Shown here: positions 23,690 through 35,400 of the stretch, piece by piece
Layout of the letters: each line of letters starts with the position of its first letter
How positions within the stretch are numbered: the stretch's first letter is position 1
NCBI GenBank assembly: GCA_035578905.1
Contig: JAQJVL010000618.1
Span: 62,001-126,000 of the forward strand
Reading direction: 5' to 3'
DNA: 64,000 nt
Source: Stictocephala bisonia
Lineage: Eukaryota > Arthropoda > Insecta > Hemiptera > Membracidae
Made by a program: the position numbers and the translations under genes
The notes under the pieces: generated by a model
The model's database searches: none
What the model was told of the DNA's origin: nothing
What the model saw: the letters and a program-made list of their open reading frames with translations, nothing else

Positions 23690-24965
23690 CGTCATAAACA
23701 ACTTTTTCCTTAAACATCAGAAAATAACTAGACATTGTTCCAAATATAAACAGAGTACACAAGAGAAAATATAAACAATAAAATATGCAGGCTAATTACA
23801 AAGATAACCAGTGTAAATAGCACTGTTCATAATGTAAACACGACTTAGAAGCTGACATAAAAAAAGCTGTTGTCTATACATAGCAGTTGTACGGACATGG
23901 CAAAACAGATAGAGTATACAAATATCGTGTAGCATATTAGTATGATTGTATTTCGTTACCTTGATTATTTATGTACTTTATTTCATGAAAAATCAGTTGT
24001 GAGAAAAAAATTAAATTGTAACTTCCAATATTTTGTAAGTCCGCCATCTTCACTACAACTAATACTTCCGATATATCAGAGGTTGGTCTCAAAAGGGTTT
24101 ATAACAAAGGACTGAATTGGGAAGATGTATTTATTCAGATAACAACTATAGAATTGCAGTGGAAGTCTTTCGCGTGATTGGTTGACAATATTTCTAATAC
24201 TGGCTTGGGGATGAAGCCAGCCACCTCGCTCTGTCTGTCTGCAACCGTGATCGCGAGTACATGTAGTAAGTAGCGCGTTTTCCCCTTTGATTCCCGGGCT
24301 TGCCATGTCTGTTCAATTTATGTAAATTCGCGTATTAGTTTTCAGTAATCATGTTTAATTTGTAACCGTAACTCAATTCTAAATTCATTTAGAGACAGCA
24401 CAGACAATGGCAAGCGCCGTTAATTATTAATTGAAATTAGATTTGTTTGAATTTAAATTGTTGTATCTTAGAATAACCACGTTGTTAACAAACTACAAAT
24501 TATAATAATTTTATATTGTTTATTTTAAAAGATTTCATACTAACTGTGAACTTGTAAATTGTGTCAAGATTCTAGCTTCACTAAACTTATCGATTTTATT
24601 AATAAAACACTCATATTACTTATAATTGTGAACAGGCTTAGTTAACAAACCCAGCCCCACAATAATGGAACTGAAGTGGCTGTGTATGTTTGTAATTTAG
24701 CAAGAGCAAAAAGATTAACTGCAGGATTTTAAATGCTTTAGGATAGTTTGATTGTATCAAACACATATTTATAGCCTACATTATTGATTATAGATATCTA
24801 ATCTAATAGGAATATTTGTGCCAGTAATTTGGTTAGTTAGCGAGGTCTGCTATTACAGCTGGTTTAAACTGCATTATATTTAAATGGATTACACTAGCGC
24901 TTCACAACTGCGCCTCAAAGCAGCTGATAGTTAGAGACACAACATTTAACATATTTTGCTAATTT
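23690..24965. other. Intron DNA, no recognised gene
   Basis: I see only short shadow frames and AT-rich sequence. The moderately GC-rich patch 24170-24310 matched nothing I know. Confidence 0.45.
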
Positions 24966-25683
24966 TGAATCACATCTTCGGTATGTTATATCCGCGTCTG
25001 GGGAGAAACTACACAAGAGAACCTACAAAACCTTTTACGCCTCAAAAAAAGAGCTATAAGGAAATTGCCTACGCCCAAGAGATCACTGTAGACTTGCATT
25101 TAAAGAGGTAAAAATCAAAACAGTCATTGCTTTCTATATAAAAGTCATACTATTTGTTGATGGCAAAAACCTACCACGAGTTTCTGACCAACATGATTAC
25201 AGTACTGGCCATGCCACAAACTATGTAATATAACATCACTGGACAACTGGCTGATTACAAGACCTTTTTACACGCTGGATGAATATATCAACAAAGAAGA
25301 AATACTAGACTAGACTAAATTTTTAAATATGTTCATAACCAAATAGTACAATTTTAGCTATACCATTTTCTCCTGTAGTTTTACTTTTATTTTAACATCA
25401 TTTTAACATTTTATTTTAACTGACGTAAAACTCTCCAAGTGTTTTTAAACTGTATCAATACCTTTAAAATTTTATTTTTGCTGTATGCATTTCTGTTTTA
25501 GTTTACTTTTTCAAGTCTTAAATGTTAACACTTGACAAATTGTATAGAATTTAATGTTTTATCTATATTTAGACTAAGACTTCAAATTTTTAACTATGGA
25601 TTGTATATTAATTAGTTATTAAAAATATTTGGATGACATTACTGTACTCAAAGTATATGTAAATAAAGAAATTAAATAAAATC
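24966..25683 (+). mobile_element. CR1-like LINE 3' fragment
   Basis: The sequence reads as the decayed C-terminal end of a CR1-like ORF2: LLRLKKRAIRKLPTPKR early on, then HDYSTGHATNYV-like and RPFYTLDEYI before a long UTR. It ends at GTAAATAAAGAAATTAAATAAAATC, directly against the TTAA of the piggyBac element at 25684. Several stops. The left border is approximate. Confidence 0.6.
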
Positions 25684-28600
25684 TTAACCCTCCGTTGGTC
25701 GCACACGGTCTCGGAATCCGGGTGCAGGGAATTTTCTCTATAGTACATGTTAGAGTTGGCAACGCAACTTTCCCTTTCAGGTAGTTGAGTTTTTATATCT
25801 CCCCTTCCCTACCACCCTGTTTTCGGCAGTGTCAAATGTGACCTTGACTTGTCACATTTGTTTTGTTTAGCCACTGGTCTGAGAGTCCGGCGCGACTACT
25901 GACGTTTTAAAGACCCGGTACATAAAACCGTGTGTGACCAACCTTGTACTGAAATTGTGTGAGTGTTAGTAACGAGTTGTACTGTTTTTATTATCTTATT
26001 TTGTGTATTAAACTATGTCTATTAATCCAGCAGAATAGGCGTGAATTAGACAGATATTGCTTGAAGTTCCAAGTAAAAGTGATAACATAAATGACAAAAT
26101 TGTCTCATCAGACGATGATTTGGTTCAAGAAAGTAACCATAACACAAACAGTGAGCAATCTGGAGATGAAATACAATCTGCTTTGCTCCAAGATGATGAG
26201 GAAATGCCTTACCTTCCAGCAACAAGGCAGTCCTCAGTTTCAGGTACATCTACTTCACAAGTGATACAACTTGAAACTTCTGCTTCTCCATTGACTAGAC
26301 GAAATCATGGGCAAATAAATTTGGCACTTCAAGGCTAGGCAATAACACCAGAACCAGGTAGGCCATATTTTCTTGGTAAAAACAAAACTAAAGTATGATA
26401 CATGCAACCTAAACAACAAAATGTTAGCGTACCTCAACATAATATTGTTACTTGCCTTCCAGGCATACAGGATATTACACGCAACGCAGCATCTCCAATT
26501 GAAGCTTGGAAATTATTTTTTCCTGACACAATGTTACAAAAAATTGTTGATTGGACCAACCAGTGGATTCAATCAAATAAAGATCAATTTTCAAGGGCAA
26601 GATGTGCGTCACCCACAACTGTAGCAGAGATTAGAGCACTACTTGGGCTGCTATACTTAGGTGGTGTTCTAAAATCATCACATGTCAATATGAATGACTT
26701 GTACGTGAAGATGGTACAGGTATTGAACTGTTTCTTACTATTATGCCACAAAGACGACTTAAATTTTTACCCATGGCAATTTGTGATGATAGCAAAGAAA
26801 CCAGAAATGAAAGGAGGTAAATTGATCACATTGCTGCAATACAAGAGGTTTATGAAACATTTAACCTAAACTGCCTTGCTCATTTTAGTGTTGGAGCCAT
26901 GACAACAATAGATGAGATGCTTGAGCCATTTAGAGGTAGGTGTAGTTTTAAGCAGTATATAAAGTCTAAACCAGCTCGCTATGTTATTAAGATCTATGCC
27001 TTGACTGACGCTAAGCTTTATTATGCTCTAAACATGGAAATCTACGGAGGGAAACAACCTGATGAGCCCTACCAAGCAGACAACTCACCAAAACAAGTAG
27101 TGACTGATTACACCTATTTCTGAGACAGGAAGGAATGTCACTGTGGACAGTTGGTTCACTTCAGTTCCACTGAGAAGCAGATGAAGCACGAGCACAGATT
27201 TTCACTAGTCAGTACCGTAAGGAAAAACAAAAGAGAGCTGCCTGACACTTTCCGGGAGACCAGGGGTAGAGAACTTCGATCAAGTCTGTTTTCTTTCAAT
27301 GAAGACATGACAGTTGTTTCTTATATTCCTAAGAAAAACAAAAACGTACTTCTCTTATCTTCAACGCATTATGATGATGCGATTGATGAACATTCTGAAT
27401 ACGCAAGAAAACCAGACATTCTTACCATGTACAATGCAACAAAAGGGGGAGTAGACACTCTTGATCAATTGAAGGCCTTATACTCAGTAGCAAGGATTAC
27501 AAAAAGATGGCCTCTTGTAGTATTTTATTCAATGCTAAATATTGGTGACATTAACAGCTTTATTATCTGGCGATCAAATACAGAAGGCCTGATGACAAGA
27601 CGAGATTATTTGAAAGCACTTTCAAGAGAACTGTGTAATGACTTCCTTCAGTTAAGAGCTACTTTGACAAACCTACCACGCCAACTTAAGATGGACATAA
27701 AAAAACTTGTCGGTATTCAAGATCAACCAGCTGAAAATGTTCCTTAACTGGCCAACCCTGGAAGGTGTGGCCACTGTACTTGGAGACAAAATAGAAAAAC
27801 AAGTTTTATATGTGCTAAGTGCAGAAAATACCTTTGCGTTGAGCACACTAGAGTGAGGCTGTGTATAACCTGTCCCCTCGATGATCAAGAAGTAGAAAAT
27901 GTCTCTGATCAGTCTGAATAGAATAAAAGTTTTTACCGCAAAAGGCAGTTACATTTATCAATAAGATTGTAAGGATCTCATATGTTTTTGTTTTTATATT
28001 TTAAGAGATAAAAATCTAATTGTTTTTCTTATTTTAGGTGAAAAGTTTCTAATTTTAAATTATATTTAGGTGCCTTAACGTACATTGTCTTACATGGCTT
28101 ATTTCTTAATTTACCATAGTTTACTTATATACCTTAATTTTAGTCTTGATGAAGAGGTTTTGTTATTGCATTATGGAAATCAAATCAATGTAATTTGATA
28201 ACATAGTAGGTTATACTCATATGTATTTTTATATACTGTAGACAAAATAGATCTTTTTACGTTTTAGGATTAGATAAAAACTAGTATAGTCATATGTCCA
28301 AACAATTCGTTTTCAGGGTTTTTCACATATTCAGTTATCGAAAGAATAAAAATAGTTTATTTTATACATACTGCACATTCGACATTATATTGTATATCTA
28401 GTTTTACATTCAATGCAAATCATGTTAAACATATTAATTTATATTCAATTATAATTTGTTTTATTCACTGTAGACAAAATATTTTTTTTTATATTGTTGG
28501 TATAAATAATAATATAGCCAAATGCCCTATTTCATAGTTTATATTAGACATACTATTCTTTTCTCATATTATATCTAAATTTATAATCAAAATTGTAAAT

Positions 28601-28895
28601 CATTGTAATTTCATGTAAATAAGGTTATACAGAAATATAAATGTACTATTTTTTGTCAACTGTAACTATAGACTGCTCAAAATAATAAAAACTTTCAACT
28701 TTTTGCTTTTTTAGAGCTTTTGTACATAGAAAACCTGTGCATATTATAGTTTTGGGCAATAAAACAATATTTTATTACTTATATACTGAGTACTTTTATT
28801 TCAAACCATTATAAGATATGTTTTAGTAAACACGGTCTCTGAGACTGTGTGCGACTAACGATGTCAAAAAAATGGCGCGACCAACGCAAGGTTAA
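25684..28895 (+). mobile_element. Complete piggyBac element with TTAA duplication
   Basis: The element is 25688-28891 (3,204 bp) between TTAA at 25684-25687 and 28892-28895. The inverted ends read CCCTCCGTTGGTCGCAC and, inward from the right, CCTTGCGTTGGTCGCGCC. A second inverted pair, ACACGGTCTC near 25703 and GTAAACACGGTCTCTGAG near 28826, gives subterminal repeats. It encodes one transposase, now broken. The right end is only 76 bp from the donor side of mib2 exon 28971-29126. Confidence 0.88.
26014..27921 (+). pseudogene. PiggyBac transposase, frameshifted
   Basis: From an ATG at 26014 the frame hits stops early, but piggyBac parts appear in order. They are an acidic N-terminus (SSDDDLVQESN), the SPIEAWKLFFPDTMLQKIVD core start, EIRALLGLLYLGG, RCSFKQYIKSKPARYVIKIY, and the catalytic-region block ETGRNVTVDSWFTSVPL near 27122-27172. 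Then come NATKGGVDTLDQL (27430-27470) and a C-terminal Cys-rich zinc domain (RCGHC..., ICAKC, LCITCP) ending at TAG 27919-27921. Frame changes fall near 26340, 26860 and 27120. It was a cut-and-paste enzyme acting on TTAA and is dead here. Confidence 0.85.
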
Positions 28896-28970
28896 CATAG
28901 GATGAGAAATGTATGTGTGTTTATAAAACCAATGCTTATATCTAGCTTGCAATCTACAACATCTACATAC

Positions 28971-29126
28971 CCCATAAATGGAAGGAGCCTCATTTTCATT
29001 GATTTCTGTATGAATGGATGCCCTCTTGTGCAGGACCACATGAAGAGCAGTATCTTCTTCCTCATCAACAGAATTTAAATTTACTTTCAGCTGACCAACC
29101 AGCATTTCCACTACTGAACAATGGCC
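28971..29126 (-). CDS. mib2: mib2 exon: ankyrin repeats
   Basis: An exon of exactly 52 codons (156 nt), phase 0 at both ends, on the minus strand, from acceptor AATTTCAG (AG at 29128-29127) to donor GGG|GTATGT. It opens with GHCSVVEMLV and carries VDEEEDTALHVVLHKR, which matches the MIB2 pattern DEEGDTALHVALQRH. It continues the ankyrin stack begun in exon 45492-45684 (…LLLAVSQ) and leads into 17526-17698. Ankyrin repeats in mind bomb proteins serve as protein-binding scaffolds. A 3.2-kb piggyBac element begins 76 bp beyond the donor in transcript sense. Confidence 0.9.
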
Positions 29127-29989
29127 CTGAAATTAAATACTTAATTAGTCCAATAGGTCAATGGGAATACAAAGTACTGTTGAAATATCATTAAATTGGC
29201 TTAATGTTTTAAAGACACATCATAAACTAATTGGTTCTCTGCATTATCAATAAACTGCTTGTTTCTTTGAACTTCAATAAACTACTTGGTTCCTAGAATT
29301 TCAATTAACTATTTGGTCTTTTTGAATTCACAATAAAGCCTAAAACGATTTGCTTAATAATGTCTTGCATCTTAAATCATGATTTCTATTTTTGTTTCTA
29401 TTAAAATTGATATTGCTATATTCCAAAATTAAAAAATAATACTATGAATATCACTTATTGTTTTCTAATTTTATGTAATTCTCTTTTTCTATTTCTTCAA
29501 GAATCAAGTTCTTAAAATGCTAAAAATAGGTATAAAACAAATTGGTGCAAATAATCGTTTATGCTTCATTCTACTTTGTTGTTATTCTATATTTATTGTT
29601 GTGTTTTAATGCTCAGATTATTACTGACAACCTCTTATTTTTTTAAATAACGCAAAACTTTAAAAAGTAACTGATTTATCAATTCATCATTTTGCTTAAT
29701 AGTACTGAAAAAAGCCAAAAATATTTTTTATTAATTGTTTTATGTGGTTTTTGGGAACAATTCGTTTTGCTAATATTCTGGTTGTTGTTGATCAAGGGTA
29801 TGCACAAAATAAAATCATAATATTAGTAAAATACAACAAATAGGAGTACTTAGAAACTAACGATTAAAAAAAAGAAAAAATTAGCACAACAGATATTACA
29901 ATTTTTTTTTTTTAATTTGCTGCTTTTAACTTTTTGAAGAAGGAAGCTACAGATGAGCGCAGATCAAAGACACACTAATGACAGGACTT
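29127..29989. other. AT-rich intron DNA
   Basis: No gene, RNA or clear repeat was recognised. It separates the ankyrin exon from the LINE at 29990. Confidence 0.5.
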
Positions 29990-32427
29990 ACATAAAAATT
30001 ATGATATAGGGTACATCAATGATTTCAAAACCCAATTATTGCATATTGACTGGTCTAGCCTAAGTTTATTTTTAAATCTTGACGAAGCTTTTGAGTATTT
30101 TGTATATCTATTGACAACTTCTTACAACGAATGCTGTAGATTTAAGAATATTAAAATTAATGACTCTAGAAGCCTAGTAAAAAGTGGTTTACGCCACAGC
30201 TAAAACAATTAAGAGACTATGTTATGTTGCTATATGATAAATTTAAGTATAGTCAGGGTACAGTTGATGAAATTATTTCAAAACAAAGGTATAACTCTGT
30301 AAGAAGGTTATATAGAGCCAAGATAAAAGAAGGGAAGATGCAGGCTAATGAAAATTACATAAACAATGCACAAAACAAATGTAAAGCTGCATGGAAAGTA
30401 ATAAAATCAGAAATAAACTATTCTAACAAATCGCAATTAAAATCCAGTATTGAATCCAGTGTTTTTAATGATTACTTCATTGGATGTGCCCTAGACTTAA
30501 CAAAAGATTTAGTACCTGATAACTGTGATATAGCTTTAAGATTTTTAGAGAATTTTATATCTAGAAATAACGTTTTTAACAGAAATACTTTTAAGTGGAA
30601 AACCATCACTGTCAGTAATGTTTTGAAGTACATCAGCAGGCTAAGCACTTCCCAAAGTGAAGACTACCATGGCCTATCCAATAAAATAGTCAAAGAAATC
30701 GCTCATCTAGTGGCTGAACCCTTAACTTTTTTGCTTAATGGGTCCTTAGATCAAGGGTGTTTTCCAAATGTTTTAAAAATAAGTGAAGTCATACCTATTT
30801 ATAAGAAGGGAGATAAGTCTGCCATCTAGCTTTAGACCGATATCTTTGGTTCCTATCTTTAGTAAGATATTTGAGTGCTGCATTAAAGATCAACTTCTGG
30901 ACTATTTTTGCCAGAATGGTCTCCTTTCTGAAGAGCAGTTTGGTTTTCTACCCGGTCTTAATACAACAAAGGCAGTAGAAGCAGTAGTTGAGAACATATT
31001 AACAAACTTTGAAGGTAAATACTTTTCATCAGCAACTTTAATAGACCTATCGAAAGCGTTTGACTGCATTTCGCACAAGCTGCTCTTGAGGAAATTGGAC
31101 TGTTATGGAATTAAAGGACTAGAGCTTAAACTTTTATCTTCATATTTAAGTGGCAGGAGACAAATGGTTGTACAAGGTCAGGAAAAATCCTCCCTAAAAT
31201 ATGTTGAAGTGGGCGTCCCTCAAGGCTCTGTCCTGGGTCCCTTTTTGTTTGTCATCGCAGTAAATGATTTTCCATACACAATGCCTTGTAGATCTATTTT
31301 ATATGCTGACGATACAACGCTTTTAAACAGCAATAAAAATTTTGAGGGTTTAATTCTACAGCAAAATCAATCAGTTAAAACTGCTCTTGAATGGTTTACA
31401 GCTAACAGCCTGGTAGTCAATAGCGAGAAAACTGAAAATATTGTTTTCTCATTAGATTATAAAGTCAATAAAGATATTCAACCTGTTAAGCTTTTAGGAT
31501 TTCATTTAGACAGTAAACTAAACTGGGGTAGTCATATTGACCATTTATGTAGCAAACTCGCTAGAGTAACGTATTTATTGAGGAAGTTGAAGACTAATGT
31601 TAGTAATGAGATGTTGATCACAGCATATTATGCTTTTTTCCAGTCACACCTGACATATGGAGTAACTCTGTGGGGCAATTGTACTAGTTCTAGTCGCATT
31701 TTTATCTGGCAAAAAAAGCTTTAAGAATAATAAAAGGAGTTCCTGAGACAGAATCATGTTTGCCTATATTTAAAGAATTTCAAATAATGCCCCTACCTTG
31801 TATATATATTTATTATTGTATAATTAAAGTAAAAGAGATTTTAGAATCACTGAATAATAGAAAAGATATATATGAATACAATACAAGGAATAAATATCAA
31901 CTTGATCTTTTTCGTGCCAGACTTGAGAAAACAAACAAAAGCCACCTACGCATGCAAATAAAACTATTCAATAAATTGCCAGAGAAAGCATGGTCCAATA
32001 GCATAAATAGTCTTAGGATCAATTTAAGTAAATGGTTAAAGGTAAATGCTTTTTACTCAGTAGAACAATATCTAGCCTGTGATACTAGCACATTAGACTG
32101 TTAAAATGTTAGCATGTACTGTGATATTACTGTATATAGTTATTTATTAATTCTTATTGTTTGTCGATGTTAGGCCTATTTATTCTACTATTGATTTATT
32201 GAAATGACCTACTGGAGTTTTTATTTATTATTATTAATGTTTACTTATTACATTTAACTATTTTATTATTAGCCTGAATTCTTTAATACTAATTGCATAC
32301 AACTTTGATGTACTTAGTAACTGTCTATGTATGTATGTATGTAACTATCTATTATTCTTAGACACTTTTGACGATGCCTATTGTATTGAATATATTTAAT
32401 TGCAAATAAAGATTCTTGATTCTTGAT
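29990..32427 (+). mobile_element. 5'-truncated CR1-like LINE, relatively young
   Basis: A non-LTR retrotransposon on the plus strand, truncated in the region between endonuclease and RT. ORF2 continues from about 30020 to TAA-type stop 32102-32104, with only about three single-base frame changes. The 3' UTR ends with AATAAA and the tail GATTCTTGATTCTTGAT (32411-32427), which directly touches the first monomer of the 42-bp minisatellite. Confidence 0.88.
30020..32104 (+). pseudogene. LINE ORF2: linker, reverse transcriptase and C-terminal domain
   Basis: The linker reads NDFKTQLLHIDWSSLSLF, then WKVIKSEINY. RT motifs: [72 protein letters not shown], then YADD at 31302-31313 and [18 protein letters not shown]. 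The C-terminal end includes RARLEKTNKSHLRMQIKLFN and ends SVEQYLACDTSTLDC. Frame changes occur near 30185, 30825 and 31715, the last in a run of A. Apart from these it is intact, which suggests a recent insertion. The endonuclease is missing. Confidence 0.88.
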
Positions 32428-35400
32428 CCTAGTTGCCCCTCAGTTATACCTGAGCTATCCTTAACAAATCCTTGTTGCCCCTCAAGTATAACTGAGCTAT
32501 CACTAACACATTCTAGTTGCCCCTCAAGTATAACTGAGCTATCACTAACATATTCTAGTTGCCCCTCAAGTATAACTGAGCTATCACTAACACATTCTAG
32601 TTGCCTATCAAGTATAACTGAGCTATCACTAACATATTCTAGTTGTCCCTCAAGTATAACTGAGCTATCACTAACACGAACTAGTTGCCTATCAAGTATA
32701 ACTGAGCTATCACTAACATATTCTAGTTGCCTATCAAGTATAACTGAGCTATCACTAACACATTCTAGTTGTCCATCAAGTATAACTGAGCTATCACTAA
32801 CATATTCTAGTTGCCCCTCAAGTATAACTGAGCTATCACTAACACATTCTAGTTGCCTATCAAGTATAACTGAGCTATCACTAACACATTCTAGTTGCCT
32901 ATCAAGTATAACTGAGCTATCACTAACACATTCTAGTTGTCCCTCAAGTATAACTGAGCTATCACTAACACATTCTAGTTGCCTATCAAGTATAACTGAG
33001 CTATCACTAACACATTCTAGTTGCCTATCAAGTATAACTGAGCTATCACTAACACATTCTAGTTGTCCCTCAAGTATAACTGAGCTATCACTAACATATT
33101 CTAGTTGCCCATCAAGTATAACTGAGCTATCACTAACACATTCTAGTTGCCTATCAAGTATAACTGAGCTATCACTAACATATTCTAGTTGCCCCTCAAG
33201 TATAACTGAGCTATCACAAACACATTCTAGTTGCCTATCAAGTATAACTGAGCTATCACTAACATATTCTAGTTGCCCCTCTTGTATAACTGAGCTATCC
33301 TTAACACATCCCAGTTGCCCCTCAAGTATAACTGAGCTATCACTAACACATTCTAGTTGCCCCTCAAGTATAACTGAGCTATCACTAACATATTCTAGTT
33401 GCCCCTCAAGTATAACTGAGCTATCACTAACACATTCTAGTTGCCTATCAAGTATAACTGAGCTATCACTAACATATTCTAGTTGTCCCTCAAGTATAAC
33501 TGAGCTATCACTAACACGAACTAGTTGCATATCAAGTATAACTGAGCTATCACTAACACATTCTAGTTGCCTATCAAGTATAACTGAGCTACCACTAACA
33601 CATTCTAGTTGTCCCTCAAGTATAACTGAGCTATCACTAACATATTCTAGTTGCCCCTCAAGTATAACTGAGCTATCACTAACACATTCTAGTTGCCTAT
33701 CAAGTATAACTGAGCTATCACTAACACATTCTAGTTGCCTATCAAGTATAACTGAGCTATCACTAACACATTCTAGTTGTCCCTCAAGTATAACTGAGCT
33801 ATCACTAACACATTCTAGTTGTCCCTCAAGTATAACTGAGCTATCACTAACACATTCTAGTTGCCTATCAAGTATAACTGAGCTATCACTAACACATTCT
33901 AGTTGTCCCTCAAGTATAACTGAGCTATCACTAACACATTCTAGTTGCCTATCAAGTATAACTGAGCTATCACTAACACATTCTAGTTGCCTATCAAGTA
34001 TAACTGAGCTATCACTAACACATTCTAGTTGTCCCTCAAGTATAACTGAGCTATCACTAACATATTCTAGTTGCCCCTCAAGTATAACTGAGCTATCACT
34101 AACACATTCTAGTTGCCTATCAAGTATAACTGAGCTATCACTAACATATTCTAGTTGCCCCTCAAGTATAACTGAGCTATCACAAACACATTCTAGTTGC
34201 CTATCAAGTATAACTGAGCTATCACTAACATATTCTAGTTGTCCCTCAAGTATAACTGAGCTATCACTAACATATTCTAGTTGCCCCTCAAGTATAACTG
34301 AGCTATCACTAACATATTCTAGTTGCCCCTCCTGTATAACTGAGCTATCCTTAACACATCCCAGTTGCCCCTCAAGTATAACTGAGCTATCACTAACACA
34401 TTCTAGTTGCCTATCAAGTATAACTGAGCTATCACTAACACATTCTAGTTGCCTATCAAGTATAACTGAGCTATCACTAACACATTCTAGTTGTCCCTCA
34501 AGTATAACTGAGCTATCACTAACACATTCTAGTTGCCTATCAAGTATAACTGAGCTATCACTAACACATTCTAGTTGCCTATCAAGTATAACTGAGCTAT
34601 CACTAACACATTCTAGTTGTCCCTCAAGTATAACTGAGCTATCACTAACATATTCTAGTTGCCCATCAAGTATAACTGAGCTATCACTAACACATTCTAG
34701 TTGCCTATCAAGTATAACTGAGCTATCACTAACATATTCTAGTTGCCCCTCAAGTATAACTGAGCTATCACAAACACATTCTAGTTGCCTATCAAGTATA
34801 ACTGAGCTATCACTAACATATTCTAGTTGCCCCTCTTGTATAACTGAGCTATCCTTAACACATCCCAGTTGCCCCTCAAGTATAACTGAGCTATCACTAA
34901 CACATTCTAGTTGCCCCTCAAGTATAACTGAGCTATCACTAACATATTCTAGTTGCCCCTCAAGTATAACTGAGCTATCACTAACACATTCTAGTTGCCT
35001 ATCAAGTATAACTGAGCTATCACTAACATATTCTAGTTGTCCCTCAAGTATAACTGAGCTATCACTAACACGAACTAGTTGCATATCAAGTATAACTGAG
35101 CTATCACTAACACATTCTAGTTGCCTATCAAGTATAACTGAGCTACCACTAACACATTCTAGTTGTCCCTCAAGTATAACTGAGCTATCACTAACATATT
35201 CTAGTTGCCCCTCAAGTATAACTGAGCTATCACTAACACATTCTAGTTGCCTATCAAGTATAACTGAGCTATCACTAACACATTCTAGTTGCCTATCAAG
35301 TATAACTGAGCTATCACTAACACATTCTAGTTGTCCCTCAAGTATAACTGAGCTATCACTAACACATTCTAGTTGTCCCTCAAGTATAACTGAGCTATCA

